Shown piece after piece: positions 32,161 through 42,232 of a stretch of DNA of 64,000 bases (the first letter of the stretch is position 1; the number at the start of each line of letters is the position of its first letter). Under the pieces are notes generated by a model. That model did no database searches. It worked only from the letters and a program-made list of their open reading frames with translations, and was not told the origin of the DNA. A program made the position numbers and the translations under genes. Origin of the DNA: Rheum nobile (lineage: Eukaryota; Streptophyta; Magnoliopsida; Caryophyllales; Polygonaceae); the NCBI GenBank assembly GCA_027886185.1, contig WOAB01000858.1, forward strand, positions 992,001 to 1,056,000. Reading direction: 5' to 3'.

Positions 32161-32964
32161 TGATGCGTTCCTGCCTTTGGATGCCAGATCTAGGTCTTGG
32201 TGGTGAGTCGCTCGTCTTGTCCTCAAGGGTTGAGTGAAGGAACATGATGTTTGTAAGACCTCACGAACAATGGAGCGCGGTGATGGTGGCGATGCAGTGT
32301 GATGACGGAGGAGTGTCACAACGCTAATGATAGCGATGCGATGGGGTGTGTAACTCGCGGCCTCAGGACTAGGCGTGATGGAGGGATCAGTGGCTCGATG
32401 GATCAAGCGTGGTCGTAGCGTCGGCAGCGGAGTGAAGGAGATGAGAAGATATATTTAGGGTTTTGACGTCCGATCAAAGGAAGGAGGCAATTAGGGCTCT
32501 CAACTTAAGCTTTGATTATAAATTAGACGTAACCTAATACACAAGGCTGAGATGGCCTTTTATAGGGGTAGCGGGACTCGGATGGGCCGAGTCTCGCCTA
32601 ATGGGCTAGCCCACGCGACATGCGTGGAGCACACACCCAAAAAGAAATAACTAAAAATAGTAACTACTTAAAATGAGAGAAATGCCAAAACTAGAATGTC
32701 CTAAAATTACAAAAGAATCTCAATGGGAACGCGATGCTGATGGAGGTGAGGAGTTTGAGAGAGAACGCGGTCTCTGGACTTGGCGCGAGGAGTCGAAGAG
32801 AGAACGTGGTCTCTGGCGTCCCTTGGATAGCGGCGACGTGCACGATCAATGATTATGTGGCGTTGACAATGGCCTTGGCACGCGATCTTGTTATGGGCCC
32901 TTGTGAGCGGATGCTCATGGCTTCCTCCTCCTCAGTTACAGTCATGGTGGGCAGGGGCGCATCA
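32161..32964 (-). repeat. Right (5') LTR of the chromovirus
   Basis: 804 bp. It matches 14256-15058 and has the same TGATGCG / CGCATCA ends. Confidence 0.9.
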
Positions 32965-33320
32965 TACAGCCCGTAGGCTAATAGAATAAGATGACAGCTC
33001 GTGCCCCTGGGGCCCGTAGGCTAATAGAATCAGATGGCAGCTCGTGCCCCTGCGACCCGTAGGCTAATAGAATAATATGGCAGCTCGTGCCCCTGCGGCC
33101 CATAGGCTAATAGAATAAGATGGCAGCTCGTGCCCCTGTGGCCCGTAGGCTGATAGAATAAGATGGCAGCTCGTGCCCTTGCAGTCCGTAGGCTGATAGA
33201 ATAAGATGGCATCTCGTATCCCTACGGTCCATAGGCTGATATATAGAATAAGATGGCAGCTTGTGCCCCTGCGGCCTGTAGGCTAATAGAATAAGATGGA
33301 AGATCGTTACCCTGTTGCCC
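32965..33320. repeat. Minisatellite B, 43-bp unit, second block
   Basis: About eight copies of the 43-bp unit (AGATGGCAGCTCGTGCCCCT…), for example at 32990 and 33033. One copy, near 33240, has a short TATA insertion. This continues the array cut at 14255 by the chromovirus. Confidence 0.85.
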
Positions 33321-33660
33321 ATAGATTTAATTCAACACCGTAATTGTCAGATTTTGATAGCTAGTACTTGGACCCCGTGTTCCGCTTTCATTTGCGGTTT
33401 GCTCCCCGAGTTTTAGCCGACATGACATTAACGTATAATAATTACATAAGTTATTCAAAATATACTATTTACAAACGTTTGGCACCGTCTGTGCTCAGCT
33501 GGCTCGTGCCCCAACAACGCTCCGATGTACTCTGTTCGCGCTTCGTTGCGCTCCGGTCATGCTCCATTCGCGTTGGTGCCCCAACCGGTCCGAACCGGGC
33601 TCGCTGTCCACTTTCATCAGATCGGAGGTCCCAAGGCTTCGTCTGTCGCCGTCATCGGTT
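33321..33660 (-). other. Outer element leader
   Basis: Non-coding leader between the minisatellite and the primer site. It has GC-rich text near 33480-33660, and open frames there show no family resemblance. Confidence 0.5.
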
Positions 33661-33678
33661 CTCAAAGACGACGCCAAA
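33661..33678 (-). other. Primer-binding site of the outer element
   Basis: The minus strand reads TTTGGCGTCGTCTTTGAG directly at the LTR edge, similar to the TTTGGCGCCGTC sites of Tat-type gypsy elements. Confidence 0.65.
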
Positions 33679-34094
33679 TGTGGTAGCATATTTTTGTACC
33701 ATAAAGATTAAGAGAACCTACAACGATAGATCTCCTTGAAACCTGACCAGTGAATGGGATATGCAAGGAGAAACAATCAAAAGGAGGGTCAGGATCTCCC
33801 CTAAGGCCCCTCTGACGCTCAAGTCAGATCTGATATGTAGAGGATTTCACCCATGATGGCTAGGGTTTTTCTTCAAAGAGAAGAGAATGAATGCGAATTC
33901 AAATTAGGGTACCTCTTAGAAGATTAAATACCATGCCTCATGTAGTAATTGGACTATTCCTTCTTAATGGGTTTTTAATGATAAAGCATTAAAGTCTATT
34001 ATTCTCCTTCTTCAATAGCTGCTTGACTTTTCAACTGATAGAAATTAATGAATAAATAAAAAATAAGTTTAGGAGATAATTTTTTACCTCCACA
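33679..34094 (-). repeat. Right (5') LTR of the outer element
   Basis: 416 bp, ends TGTGG / CCACA, followed by the duplication ATATG at 34095-34099. Confidence 0.88.
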
Positions 34095-34099
34095 ATATG

Positions 34100-36000
34100 A
34101 TAATACATAGTACCTTAACGATATTTAAATTAATTTTGAAATAATATTGTTCCACAAATAATAAATATCTATTTAATTTTTTTTGAGATATTTGAATACT
34201 ATTAATTAAAACAACATTTAAATTATCCTAGCATATATAATATGGAGTAAATCGTTTAGATGAGATATTTATGATTGGATTGAATTTGAAATCTAGAAAA
34301 AAATATTCAAAATAACAAAAAAGAATTTTGATTTAGATATTGTGTTGACAAAAAAATATTAATTTTAAAAAATGCATGAATTTTGATATGGGTTTACATG
34401 TGACAGTTTTAATGAGGGGTTATCATGTGGTGTAGTTAGGTTATAGTTTAGTATATATAGCAAATTTATAAATAAAAGAGATTCAACTTTGAGAGAATGG
34501 TAGGGAGAAGAGAAAAAAATCCAGAATACCAAAATTAATTATCATATCTAAATGTATAAAGAGCCAAAACTAAACGAGACCAACAAGGCAAATACGTGCT
34601 CACGATTGAAATTGTGTTGTTGGAAGTTCTCTCAAGTCCATGGTTTTGGGTAGTTTGATACGTTGAAGAAAGCATTTTTAATCATAATAATGAAAAACCT
34701 AGGAGTATAATGAAAAGATAATTCCGAATAAAAACTATTTAAAAATATGAAGAATGATCTTGTTGATAATATATAATATTCTCCTAATATTTTCTTTCCT
34801 AATAAGTGGTTCAATCGTGTTGCATAATGTTTTGTGTATACAACTATATCGACTATTGAATTTTGGTGCGGAGCGTTCAGCTTCAAAATCAATTCTCATT
34901 GTAGGAATATTATCATACTACAACAGAGACTCCTTATTAGAGGTTTGCATTTACATCTTGAGTTATCTTCAATCATTCGTTTAAACTCAACTCTCATTGT
35001 ATGAATTATTATGTTATGACAATTTTATTTTTCTTAGTGTAATTAAATAATTTTTATGAACCTACTATTTAACTCGGTCTAAACATTATAACTTAATTGA
35101 GAATGGTCTCAACGAATTTGTTTTATAATTTTGAGGAAAAAAAAAGTTCTTCAATCATAAAATTTGAAATTTAGCAGAACAATCTGCTACTTGCTCCATT
35201 GTTGAATGCGTGTTGCATCCGTTTTGTTATTGTGCTTGATATGTTTAGAATCATATTTAAGTGTGCATTATGATAAATACAAAATTGAATCTTTTTAATC
35301 TTCCAGGGAAATGTGTAGTCTATAGTTCGTTAGAGTTAGCTTCTTTGCTTCATCAGATATTATGTACCTTATGAAAGTTAACCGTGATTCTCAATTTTTG
35401 CAGATAAGGATCTAGATACCATGGAGTCTCCATACGAAGAAAACTCAAATGAAGTTCTGCCGATTATATTTATTTGAAGCATACACATGTTGTTCAGTCC
35501 ATTTTTTGTGTAATTTTTGTAATTTATTTGTAACATTCATAACTGATTTGTAATCTTGCTAATTGATTGATTTGTTATCTTCCTAATTGTTTTGTTTTTA
35601 AATAAAAAAGATTAATGATAACACCTATTTTATACATATTTTAGGAGTCTACTTGCATATTAGATTAGATTATTTTAATGCATATTTTATATATTTTATA
35701 GTTAGTTTGCATTATGTTGTATTTGGAGTCTACACTCGTATTTTTATTGTTTCAAGTATTTCAGATCCAATTTAAAGGTGATGTATGACAATTTTAAGGA
35801 CACCAAACAAATGGGGATTAGGGTTGGACCAAGGCCCAAACACAAATGCAGCCTGAAGTTGGACCAAGGCCCAAATAAAACAAAAGCCCAAGTATGGGCC
35901 GACCCACTAAGAGAATGCTGCAGGAAATCGAATTTTGGGGCGCAAGGAAACATGGGAAGGCTCTAGGATATATATACATAGATTAGATTAGATAAACGAA
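34100..36000. other. Unassigned AT-rich DNA, possible decayed exon
   Basis: No supported gene. Near 35395-35477, TTTTTGCAG is followed by a short open stretch (ATGGAGTCTCC…) and a stop, then T-rich sequence like a 3' untranslated region. This could be a last exon of a lost host gene or chance. Around 35810-35900, copies of GGACCAAGGCCCAAA repeat. Nothing else can be assigned. Confidence 0.35.
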
Positions 36001-36012
36001 GGGGGGGGGGGG

Positions 36013-37729
36013 GATTTAGTGAGTGATTCCCTTACGTATTTAGTTTTAACTTTTGTTTTCTTATTTTGGTTTGAAAATTGCCGCACGGACAAGACTCATG
36101 AGGGAATTCATGAGGAATTTTTTTAGCATCCGGAAGATTTTTGTATTATTGTTCTAGCATTTTTCAACTAGAATTAATTCGTCATTGAGATTAACTTTTC
36201 TTATCTACTGTTTTTATTGAATAATTCATATATGTTGATGGCTAGTCTAAATCTACTGAAGATTTCTTTAATCATACTTGGCTAAATTTCTAGTTCTAAG
36301 GTTGGGATGATCTTGACGATGCGTATGTAATTAGATTTATTTTATTGCCTGAATTGAAATAATATTTGATTCATTCCTAGATGTTTAATGCCCATAGTAG
36401 CTTATGCGAATTGGATTCTATTAGGGTTTGAGACCGATAGGTGATAACGTTAACATGTAGTCAGATAGGGTTTGAGACCGAGAGGTAATAACTTCTATTG
36501 GATTCCTAGGAATTAAACCTGAGATTTTATTGTTACGAGAGCATCTTAATTTCTCTTGTGGATTAATAACTATTATAGAAACCCTAAGATTAGATTGGAT
36601 TTAGCAAGTAACAAGAGTAGATGTTAGTTCAATTTGACCTCAGATTCTAAGTGCCAAAAGGGTCTAGACCTTGATTTAGTGAGTGATTCCCTTACGTATT
36701 TAGTTTTAACTTTTGTTTTCTTATTTTGGTTTGAAAATTGCCGCACGGACAAGATTCAGGAGGGAATTCATGAGGAATTTTTTTAGCATTCGAAAGATTT
36801 TTGTATTATTTTTCTAGCATTTTTCAACTTGAATTATTTCGTCATTGAGATTATTTTTTCGTATCTTCTGTTTTTATTGAATAATTCATATATGTTGATG
36901 GCTAGTCTAAATCTATTGAATATTTCTTTAATCATACTTGGCTAAATTTCTAGTTCTAAGGTTGGGATGATCTTGACGATGCATATGTAATTAGAATTAT
37001 TTCTTTGCCTGAATTGAAATAATATTTGATTCATTCCTAGATGTTTAATGCCCATAGTAGCTTATGCGAATTGGATTCTATTAGGGTTTGAGACTGATAG
37101 GTGATAACGTAAACATGTAGTCAGATAGGGTTTGAGACCGAGAGGTAATAACTTCTATTGGATTCCTAGGAATTGATCCTGAGATTTTATTGTTGTGAGA
37201 TCATCTTAATTTCTCTTGTGGATTAACAACTATCATAGAAACCCTAAGATTAGATTGGATTTAGCAAGTAACAAGAGTGGATGTTAGTTCAGTTTGACCT
37301 CAGATTATAAGTGCCAAAAGGGTCTAGACCTTGATTTAGTGAGTGATTCCCTTACGTATTTAGTGTTAACTTTTGTTTTCTTATTTTGGTTTGAAAATTG
37401 CCGCACGGACAAGACTCAGGAGGGAATTCATGAGGATTTTTTTTAGCATTCGGAAGATTTTTGTATTATTGTTCTAGCATTTTCAACTTGAATTATATCT
37501 TCATTGAGATTAACTTTTCTTATCTTCTGTTTTTATTGAATAATTCATGTATGTTGATGGCTAGTCTAAATCTATTGAATTTTTCTTTAATCATACTTGG
37601 CTAAATTTCTAGTTCTAAGGTTGGGATGATCTTGACGATGCATATGTAATTAGAATTATTTCTTTGCCTGAATTGAAATAATATTTGATTCATTCCTAGA
37701 TGTTTAATGCCCATAGTAGCTTATGCGAA
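36013..37729 (+). repeat. Satellite array, about 660-bp monomer, left block
   Basis: About 2.6 monomers. The anchor GATTTAGTGAGTGATTCC occurs at 36013, 36673 and 37333, i.e. every 660 bases. It starts directly at a run of 13 G (36001-36013) and ends within a monomer at CTTATGCGAA, where the pararetroviral insertion begins. Sequence family and phase are those of the block at 49170-64000. Confidence 0.95.
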
Positions 37730-37804
37730 GATAATGAAACCCTTAACAATTGAAAGATTTTCTATTGCCTTATTACCAGATGGGCTATCTTTCAATTGAA
37801 AGAT
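37730..37804. other. Scrambled junction at the left virus edge
   Basis: A 22-base piece identical to 44331-44352, then a 30-base piece (37759-37788) identical to 42241-42270 at the end of the movement-protein frame, flanked by the inverted repeat CAATTGAAAGAT / ATCTTTCAATTG. These are copied fragments of the same virus, typical filler DNA at an end-joined break. Confidence 0.75.
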
Positions 37805-38943
37805 AATGAAACCCAGGTAACCTAAAGTAAGGAAAGGCGTAGGAAGAAAAGAGTAAAGCAGAACATAGGTGAACAGTAATACAAAAGATTTACCGTGTGA
37901 ATAGTAATGAACAGTGACTTTTGAACAGTAACATATAAATAGTGAAAAACTAAGAATAATGAATAGTAAACGAAATAGTAACTATACTGAAAAACATGAA
38001 AAACTAAAAACAAGAAGAGAAATATGAACAAAACTGGGATTTTTATAAAACCATAAGTAAAAACTTATAAGGACTATTGTTGTAACATGAAACGATTTCC
38101 AAAAGCTTGAAGGAGCTCTAGAGGAAGGCTTCTAAGCTTAAGATATTTCTGTGAGTTTCTCAACACATGAGAGTCTGAAATCGGATGCCTCAAAACAACT
38201 GAGGGCTTTGCCTTTTATAGAGAAGGGGGAGAGTCTGAGTTTCTTTGTCCGTACCAATTTTTGGTACTATTTCTTCACGGGTGGAGTCTCCTGTTGTGAG
38301 TGGAGCAATGAGCTGGTTTCTTCTGTCTTCTTGTCTTGGGTGGAGTGCTGAGTTGGACTTTTGTCTTCTTGTCTTGAGTGGAGTCAATTCTTCTTGTGAG
38401 TGGGTCTTTTGTCTTCAACTGCAAGTGGATCTTTTTCATCTTTCGCAGAAGGTGGAGTATTTGTTGGACTTTTGCTTGCTGCAAAATGGTGGGCCTATTC
38501 TTCTTTCATTGTTTTTGTAATGGGCCTTTAATCCGTTGTGTCTTGATGTGCCTATTAATTGGGCCAGAGTGCTGAGGGAGTCAGTGGGCCTTTCTTCTTG
38601 GTCTCTTCTTGTAGTGGGTCTCTGAGCCTTTTATTTTGTTGGGCTTTTCTTCCTTTTTGATGATAGGCTTTTTGTCTTTGGGCCTATTGTCTTGTGCTGC
38701 CTGGTGGGCCTATTGTTTGTGAGATCTTCTTCTTGGGTCTTTTATCAAAGTAACGAGATAGTCAAATGAGATAATCTAAAAACAGGCTAGATTACCCCCC
38801 CCCCCCCCCCCCGAAAGGAAAACATAAAATGAAAACATAAGAACTCTCATTACTATTTTCACTCTTTTTTCTTTCGCTTTTTTTTTTTCCTTGTTTTTGT
38901 ATACAAAGTATAAGGATCTTGTGCGAACTGATTTTGGAACACC
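37805..38943 (-). promoter_or_regulatory. Viral promoter and leader, left copy
   Basis: Non-coding end of the minus-strand segment. A TATA box (TATAAAAGG on the minus strand) is at 38211-38219. Upstream of it on that strand (38220-38760) TGGGCC occurs at least six times on the plus strand, i.e. GGCCCA on the viral strand. A C run of 18 (38795-38812) stands where the other copy has four G. The leader downstream of TATA is rich in the motif TGAACAGTA and ends at TTACCTGGGTTT near 37805, the same point as the right copy. Confidence 0.75.
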
Positions 38944-39909
38944 CTAGAAGTCTCTATGGGTGTCTGGAATGCAAATGTCATCCCAGTGTTCAGAGTCTAG
39001 CATGTCTTCATAATTTTTTCGCTCCTCTTCTAGTGAGATGAAGTCTTTTATACGAATGAATTGGCCATCACCACTGAATGGTAGCCAAATTCTCCAATCA
39101 TCTGAAACCCAGATTTGCGTGTAGTGTCCTTCTGCAATTAGTCTTTTATCTCTCCATCCTCCGTCGAAGTACCTATTGTTGTAGAAGTAGTCAAGGTCCT
39201 GGTGGCGTCTAAAGAGCCTATGATCTTCAATTATTGTGAAGTCGGAGGGCTGCAAGCCAATCCAAAGTCTCAATTCTTCTTCCTTAAAGATATTGTGGGA
39301 AAAGTAGATAGACTTTTTTAAAGGTATGACTGTGAAGTTAGTCACCCTAGGGAGAGTTGCTTGAATGTAATCAACTGTTGGGCCAATTCTTGCCATGTTA
39401 CTTGCTATGAGGTAGAATTTTTCACCAAAAGCACGCATGGTATTTTCAAGCTTCCCTTCTTTGTCAGGATGGAAACTGATGATGTGGATCATACCCAAAT
39501 GAAAGTATTTTAGGATGAGGTCACGTGGCATGGTGCAGGTGTTGAGGAAGAGTAGAATTTTAAGTAGTCCTTGCTCCTGGATTTTTGGGCCACTGCTTAG
39601 AGGTATGAGGGTTGGGAATTGCCGGATAGTAATTCCCTGGAAGTACCATCCTGGTTCTCTGAAATACATTTTTTTGAGGTCTTGCTGAGCTTGTAGTAGG
39701 TCTGAAAGATGGCTATCCTCCAATTTTTGGAGGAGAACATCTTTCCCTTGGGGCCAAGCATCAAGAAGTGGTGTCAACGCTTCTTGTGCTGGTGTGTCGA
39801 GGAGACGAGCTTGGAGATTCTTCCAACGTCTACCTGTAGCAATGGTTAGTTGTTCATTCAATTCTTTTTCCCTTTTTTCCTTTTCTCTTATCACATTTCC
39901 ATTTTTCAT
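38944..39909 (-). CDS. Unrecognised viral ORF of the RT-less segment
   Basis: A 321-codon open frame downstream of the coat/protease frame, overlapping its end by about 56 bases in the +1 phase. The start is charged (REKEKREKELNEQ). Then follow WYFQGITIRQFPTLIPLSSG, MPRDLILKYFHLGMIHII and an aromatic-rich C-terminal half (DLDYFYNNRYFDGGWRDK, IWVSDDWRIWLPFSGDG). I see no signal peptide, membrane segment or known motif, and I do not recognise the family. It takes the place of the different ORF found in the right segment (46661-47862), and homology between the two segments resumes just after its stop. It is fully open, unlike its counterpart. A role as an accessory or transactivator-type viral protein would be a guess. 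Confidence 0.55.
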   Translation of the reverse strand: MKNGNVIREKEKREKELNEQLTIATGRRWKNLQARLLDTPAQEALTPLLDAWPQGKDVLLQKLEDSHLSDLLQAQQDLKKMYFREPGWYFQGITIRQFPTLIPLSSGPKIQEQGLLKILLFLNTCTMPRDLILKYFHLGMIHIISFHPDKEGKLENTMRAFGEKFYLIASNMARIGPTVDYIQATLPRVTNFTVIPLKKSIYFSHNIFKEEELRLWIGLQPSDFTIIEDHRLFRRHQDLDYFYNNRYFDGGWRDKRLIAEGHYTQIWVSDDWRIWLPFSGDGQFIRIKDFISLEEERKNYEDMLDSEHWDDICIPDTHRDF

Positions 39910-42232
39910 GGAAGTGGATACTGAGTGTATTTAAATATCGTAACTTTTTTCTAGCTGCATGAGGCATAGTGGGAAGCCTCCAAAGATTATCCAGCAAACC
40001 CAATTGTTCTGTGGAGAGCAAAAGCCCCTGTAGGGGTCTGAATTTACTGTTGGATGTGGTTTGGGAGGAAGGTAAAGGTATGACCTTTTCCTTTCCTTTG
40101 TTGGAGGGAGATCTCATGTTTAGAACCTGAAAATGAAAACAAGTCAGAAATCTCTGTTTGTCTGTAACTCTGTAAGGATAGTAGGAGTTTAAAGTCTCGA
40201 GTTCTTTTGTAATCAGATTTAATGTTCTGCTAATGGAAGCAGACTGTAGGGTAGATATGTCATTATGTTCAACTGCAGAAATGAACTCAAAACTAAGCCT
40301 TTTCCCCAAGACAGCAGTATGTAAACCAGTTCTATCAACTGTAAACGGACAAATTTGTGTTAGAAAAGGTGTACCTAGGATTATTTGTTGATTTAAGCCT
40401 TTTATAAGTATAAAAGAATTGTTGAAACAATAATTTTCATTACAAATGGAGGCTTTAGGGATCTTGTAACTAAGGTTCATACGACTACCACTAGCATCAA
40501 GGATTTTTTCATGACTCTTGTGGTAATATTTTGAAGGAATTAGACCTTTACAAATACAGTTTAGATCTGCTCCACTGTCTATGAGAGCAACTGTAGAAAG
40601 AATGAAATCGTCTATTTTTATGGTAATATGAACATACCATTTTTGAAAGTTAATCTTGTTTATGGCCGCAATAAAAGAATCTTCAATGAGGGGAGATTCT
40701 TCTTCCTTTTGTTGAGAACGGGGGCTGGAGTAAGGATTTTTAGAAAATTCTAGATGAGCTATTCTAGCTTCAAGCTCAAGATCTTTGGTCTCATTTAGTA
40801 ATAACTGTTTGTTAAGGGATCCTATGTCTTTTTTGATTTTATTGACTTCAACTTGTAGGTCTTTCAAGGTAATGGAGGAAAATATCTTAGCAGGTGACTT
40901 TTTATTAATAATTTTGGATATGCTAAAAGGTTCTTCCAGTAAGGGTTGTTGTTCTTTAAATATTAGTTCTTTTAGCTTTATGAAGTATTCTCGTATTATT
41001 TGAGGATCTTCAAGGGTATCGATAAGCTCTAAAAGGGCCTCTCTTTCATCACTTTTGGTGATAACATTGCAGAATTGGGTTGTTTCTGAATTCTCAGTTT
41101 CTGAAGTATCATGGACATAAAATTCATTCTCAGAATCCTCCAAAAGGATTTTAGTGAGTCTATCTTTTAGGGTACTGTCATCCTGACAGATTTCATTGAT
41201 CTTTTGTTTGAGACTACAATTTTCTGCCTTATGGCCTGGTTTTCCGCATTTAAAACAGATAATCTTTTTATTAGTCTGTCTTGATTGGAATCTCCTTTTG
41301 GGTGGGCAAATAGGTTTTTCATATTTGTTATCGAACTTTCTGTGCTTATTTTTATGACTCTTTTTATCTCTATAAGAAGGGGGTTCAATTTTGGCAAGGC
41401 CAAAAGCTTCACAGAAGTTACCTAGTTCTTTTCTCCTAGATCCTTTTTCTCTACCATATTTGGCCTGAATTTTCAATTCGGAGCAAAGGGCTAACCCTTC
41501 TTTTTTGACAAAAGCCGTTAGTTGGCCATAGGTCATGTCTTTCCATGGAATTTCTTCTGTTTGAATTTCATCTTTTATTTTCTGGATTATCCTATCAGCA
41601 AATAAGTTGGGAAGACTAGTAACAAACCTTTCTTTCCAATATCCCTTATTGCAGTCATTTCTTTTGTAGACATAGGACAGGAAAACATCTTTATACCACC
41701 TATAGTCACTAAGGGTCTTACATCTTAGATTAGAAAGGATTTCTCTATTGGCTTGGATTTCATCTCTGGGGTTGCCTATGAAGTGCATACTTATGGTGTA
41801 TATGAGTTGGTGGACATGTTCTGGTTCACCATTATCATTGGTAAAATCTAGGATTTCTTCTTTTTGAAAGGAGGATAAAGCATTATCCCACCAGTTTCTA
41901 AGCTGGCCTGTAAATCCAGTGGTTAAAAGTGAAAAACAAGTCCTGTGGTCTTTTCTACCAACTGTATAGGCAATATTAGCCATACCCATTTCTTGTAAGG
42001 TATTAAGTATTTCATGTTCAGACTTACCATATATATTCCATTCATAGATAGATTGTCCATTATAATCTGTGGATCTGAACTTAGATCTTTCTTCATATTG
42101 AAGGTCAGGAGGAGTAGGTCTAGGATAGAAGTTCCTAGTGTCTGTGTTCCTGAATATTTTTCTGTGTGCCTGAGGCCTATCATGGTTGTCTCTTATCCTA
42201 TTAATGGCAAGGGGATTTTCCTCAAAACAGGT
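39854..42232 (-). pseudogene. Viral coat-protein and protease frame (no reverse transcriptase)
   Basis: Open from just after a TAG at 42233-42235 down to 39854; the first ATG is at 41989 (711 codons). The coat-like part has YTVGRKDHRTCFSLLTTGF and GQLRNWWDNA, and the zinc knuckle is C245, C248, H253, C258 followed by lysine-rich text. The aspartic protease is at residues about 450-560 (VALIDSGADLN, D471; LNQQIILGTPFLTQI). After the protease the frame should pass to reverse transcriptase, but it turns into a short tail (MRSPSNKGKEKV) like the start of a 3' ORF. Frame and phase match the movement-protein ORF upstream. No catalytic RT motif is present in this segment. Confidence 0.8.

Larger units (their letters stand above)
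14256..32964 (-). mobile_element. Chromovirus-type Ty3/gypsy element, CRM-like candidate, split by Athila
   Basis: LTRs of about 803 bp at 14256-15058 and 32161-32964 (ends TGATGCG / CGCATCA), a tRNA-Met-like primer site next to the right LTR and a polypurine tract next to the left one set a minus-strand element. It carries a damaged gag (30050-31431) and a pol gene in two open pieces (27392-30049 and 14815-16566), interrupted by the Athila insertion at 16567-27413. The pol frame runs about 240 bases into the 3' LTR. Such overlap, together with a tRNA-Met primer, is known for the centromeric CRM group of chromoviruses, but the lineage is not proven here. Confidence 0.85.
12928..34094 (-). mobile_element. 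Outer non-autonomous Tat-like LTR element, split by nested insertions
   Basis: LTRs at 12928-13335 and 33679-34094 match, begin TGTGG and end CCACA, and are flanked by ATATG at 12923-12927 and 34095-34099. Orientation is minus: a primer site sits next to the right LTR and a polypurine tract next to the left one. With the nested DNA set aside, only about 2.5 kb remains, made of LTRs, leader and minisatellite, with no protein gene. The primer site (TTTGGCGTCGTC) and tract (GAGGGGCATT) resemble those of the Tat lineage of Ty3/gypsy; that lineage is an inference. Movement would need proteins from an autonomous relative. Confidence 0.85.

Noticed and set aside
35395..35480. A host gene's last exon
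   Set aside because: Only a splice-acceptor-like TTTTTGCAG and a very short frame. No upstream exon or protein family was found, so it is kept only as a remark in the gap description.
40090..40160. A retained viral intron explaining the missing reverse transcriptase on the left
   Set aside because: TTTTCATTTTCAG looks like a splice acceptor, and the right segment has CACCTCAG at the matching place. But in a spliced product the acceptor tract would be gone, so splicing does not explain the loss.
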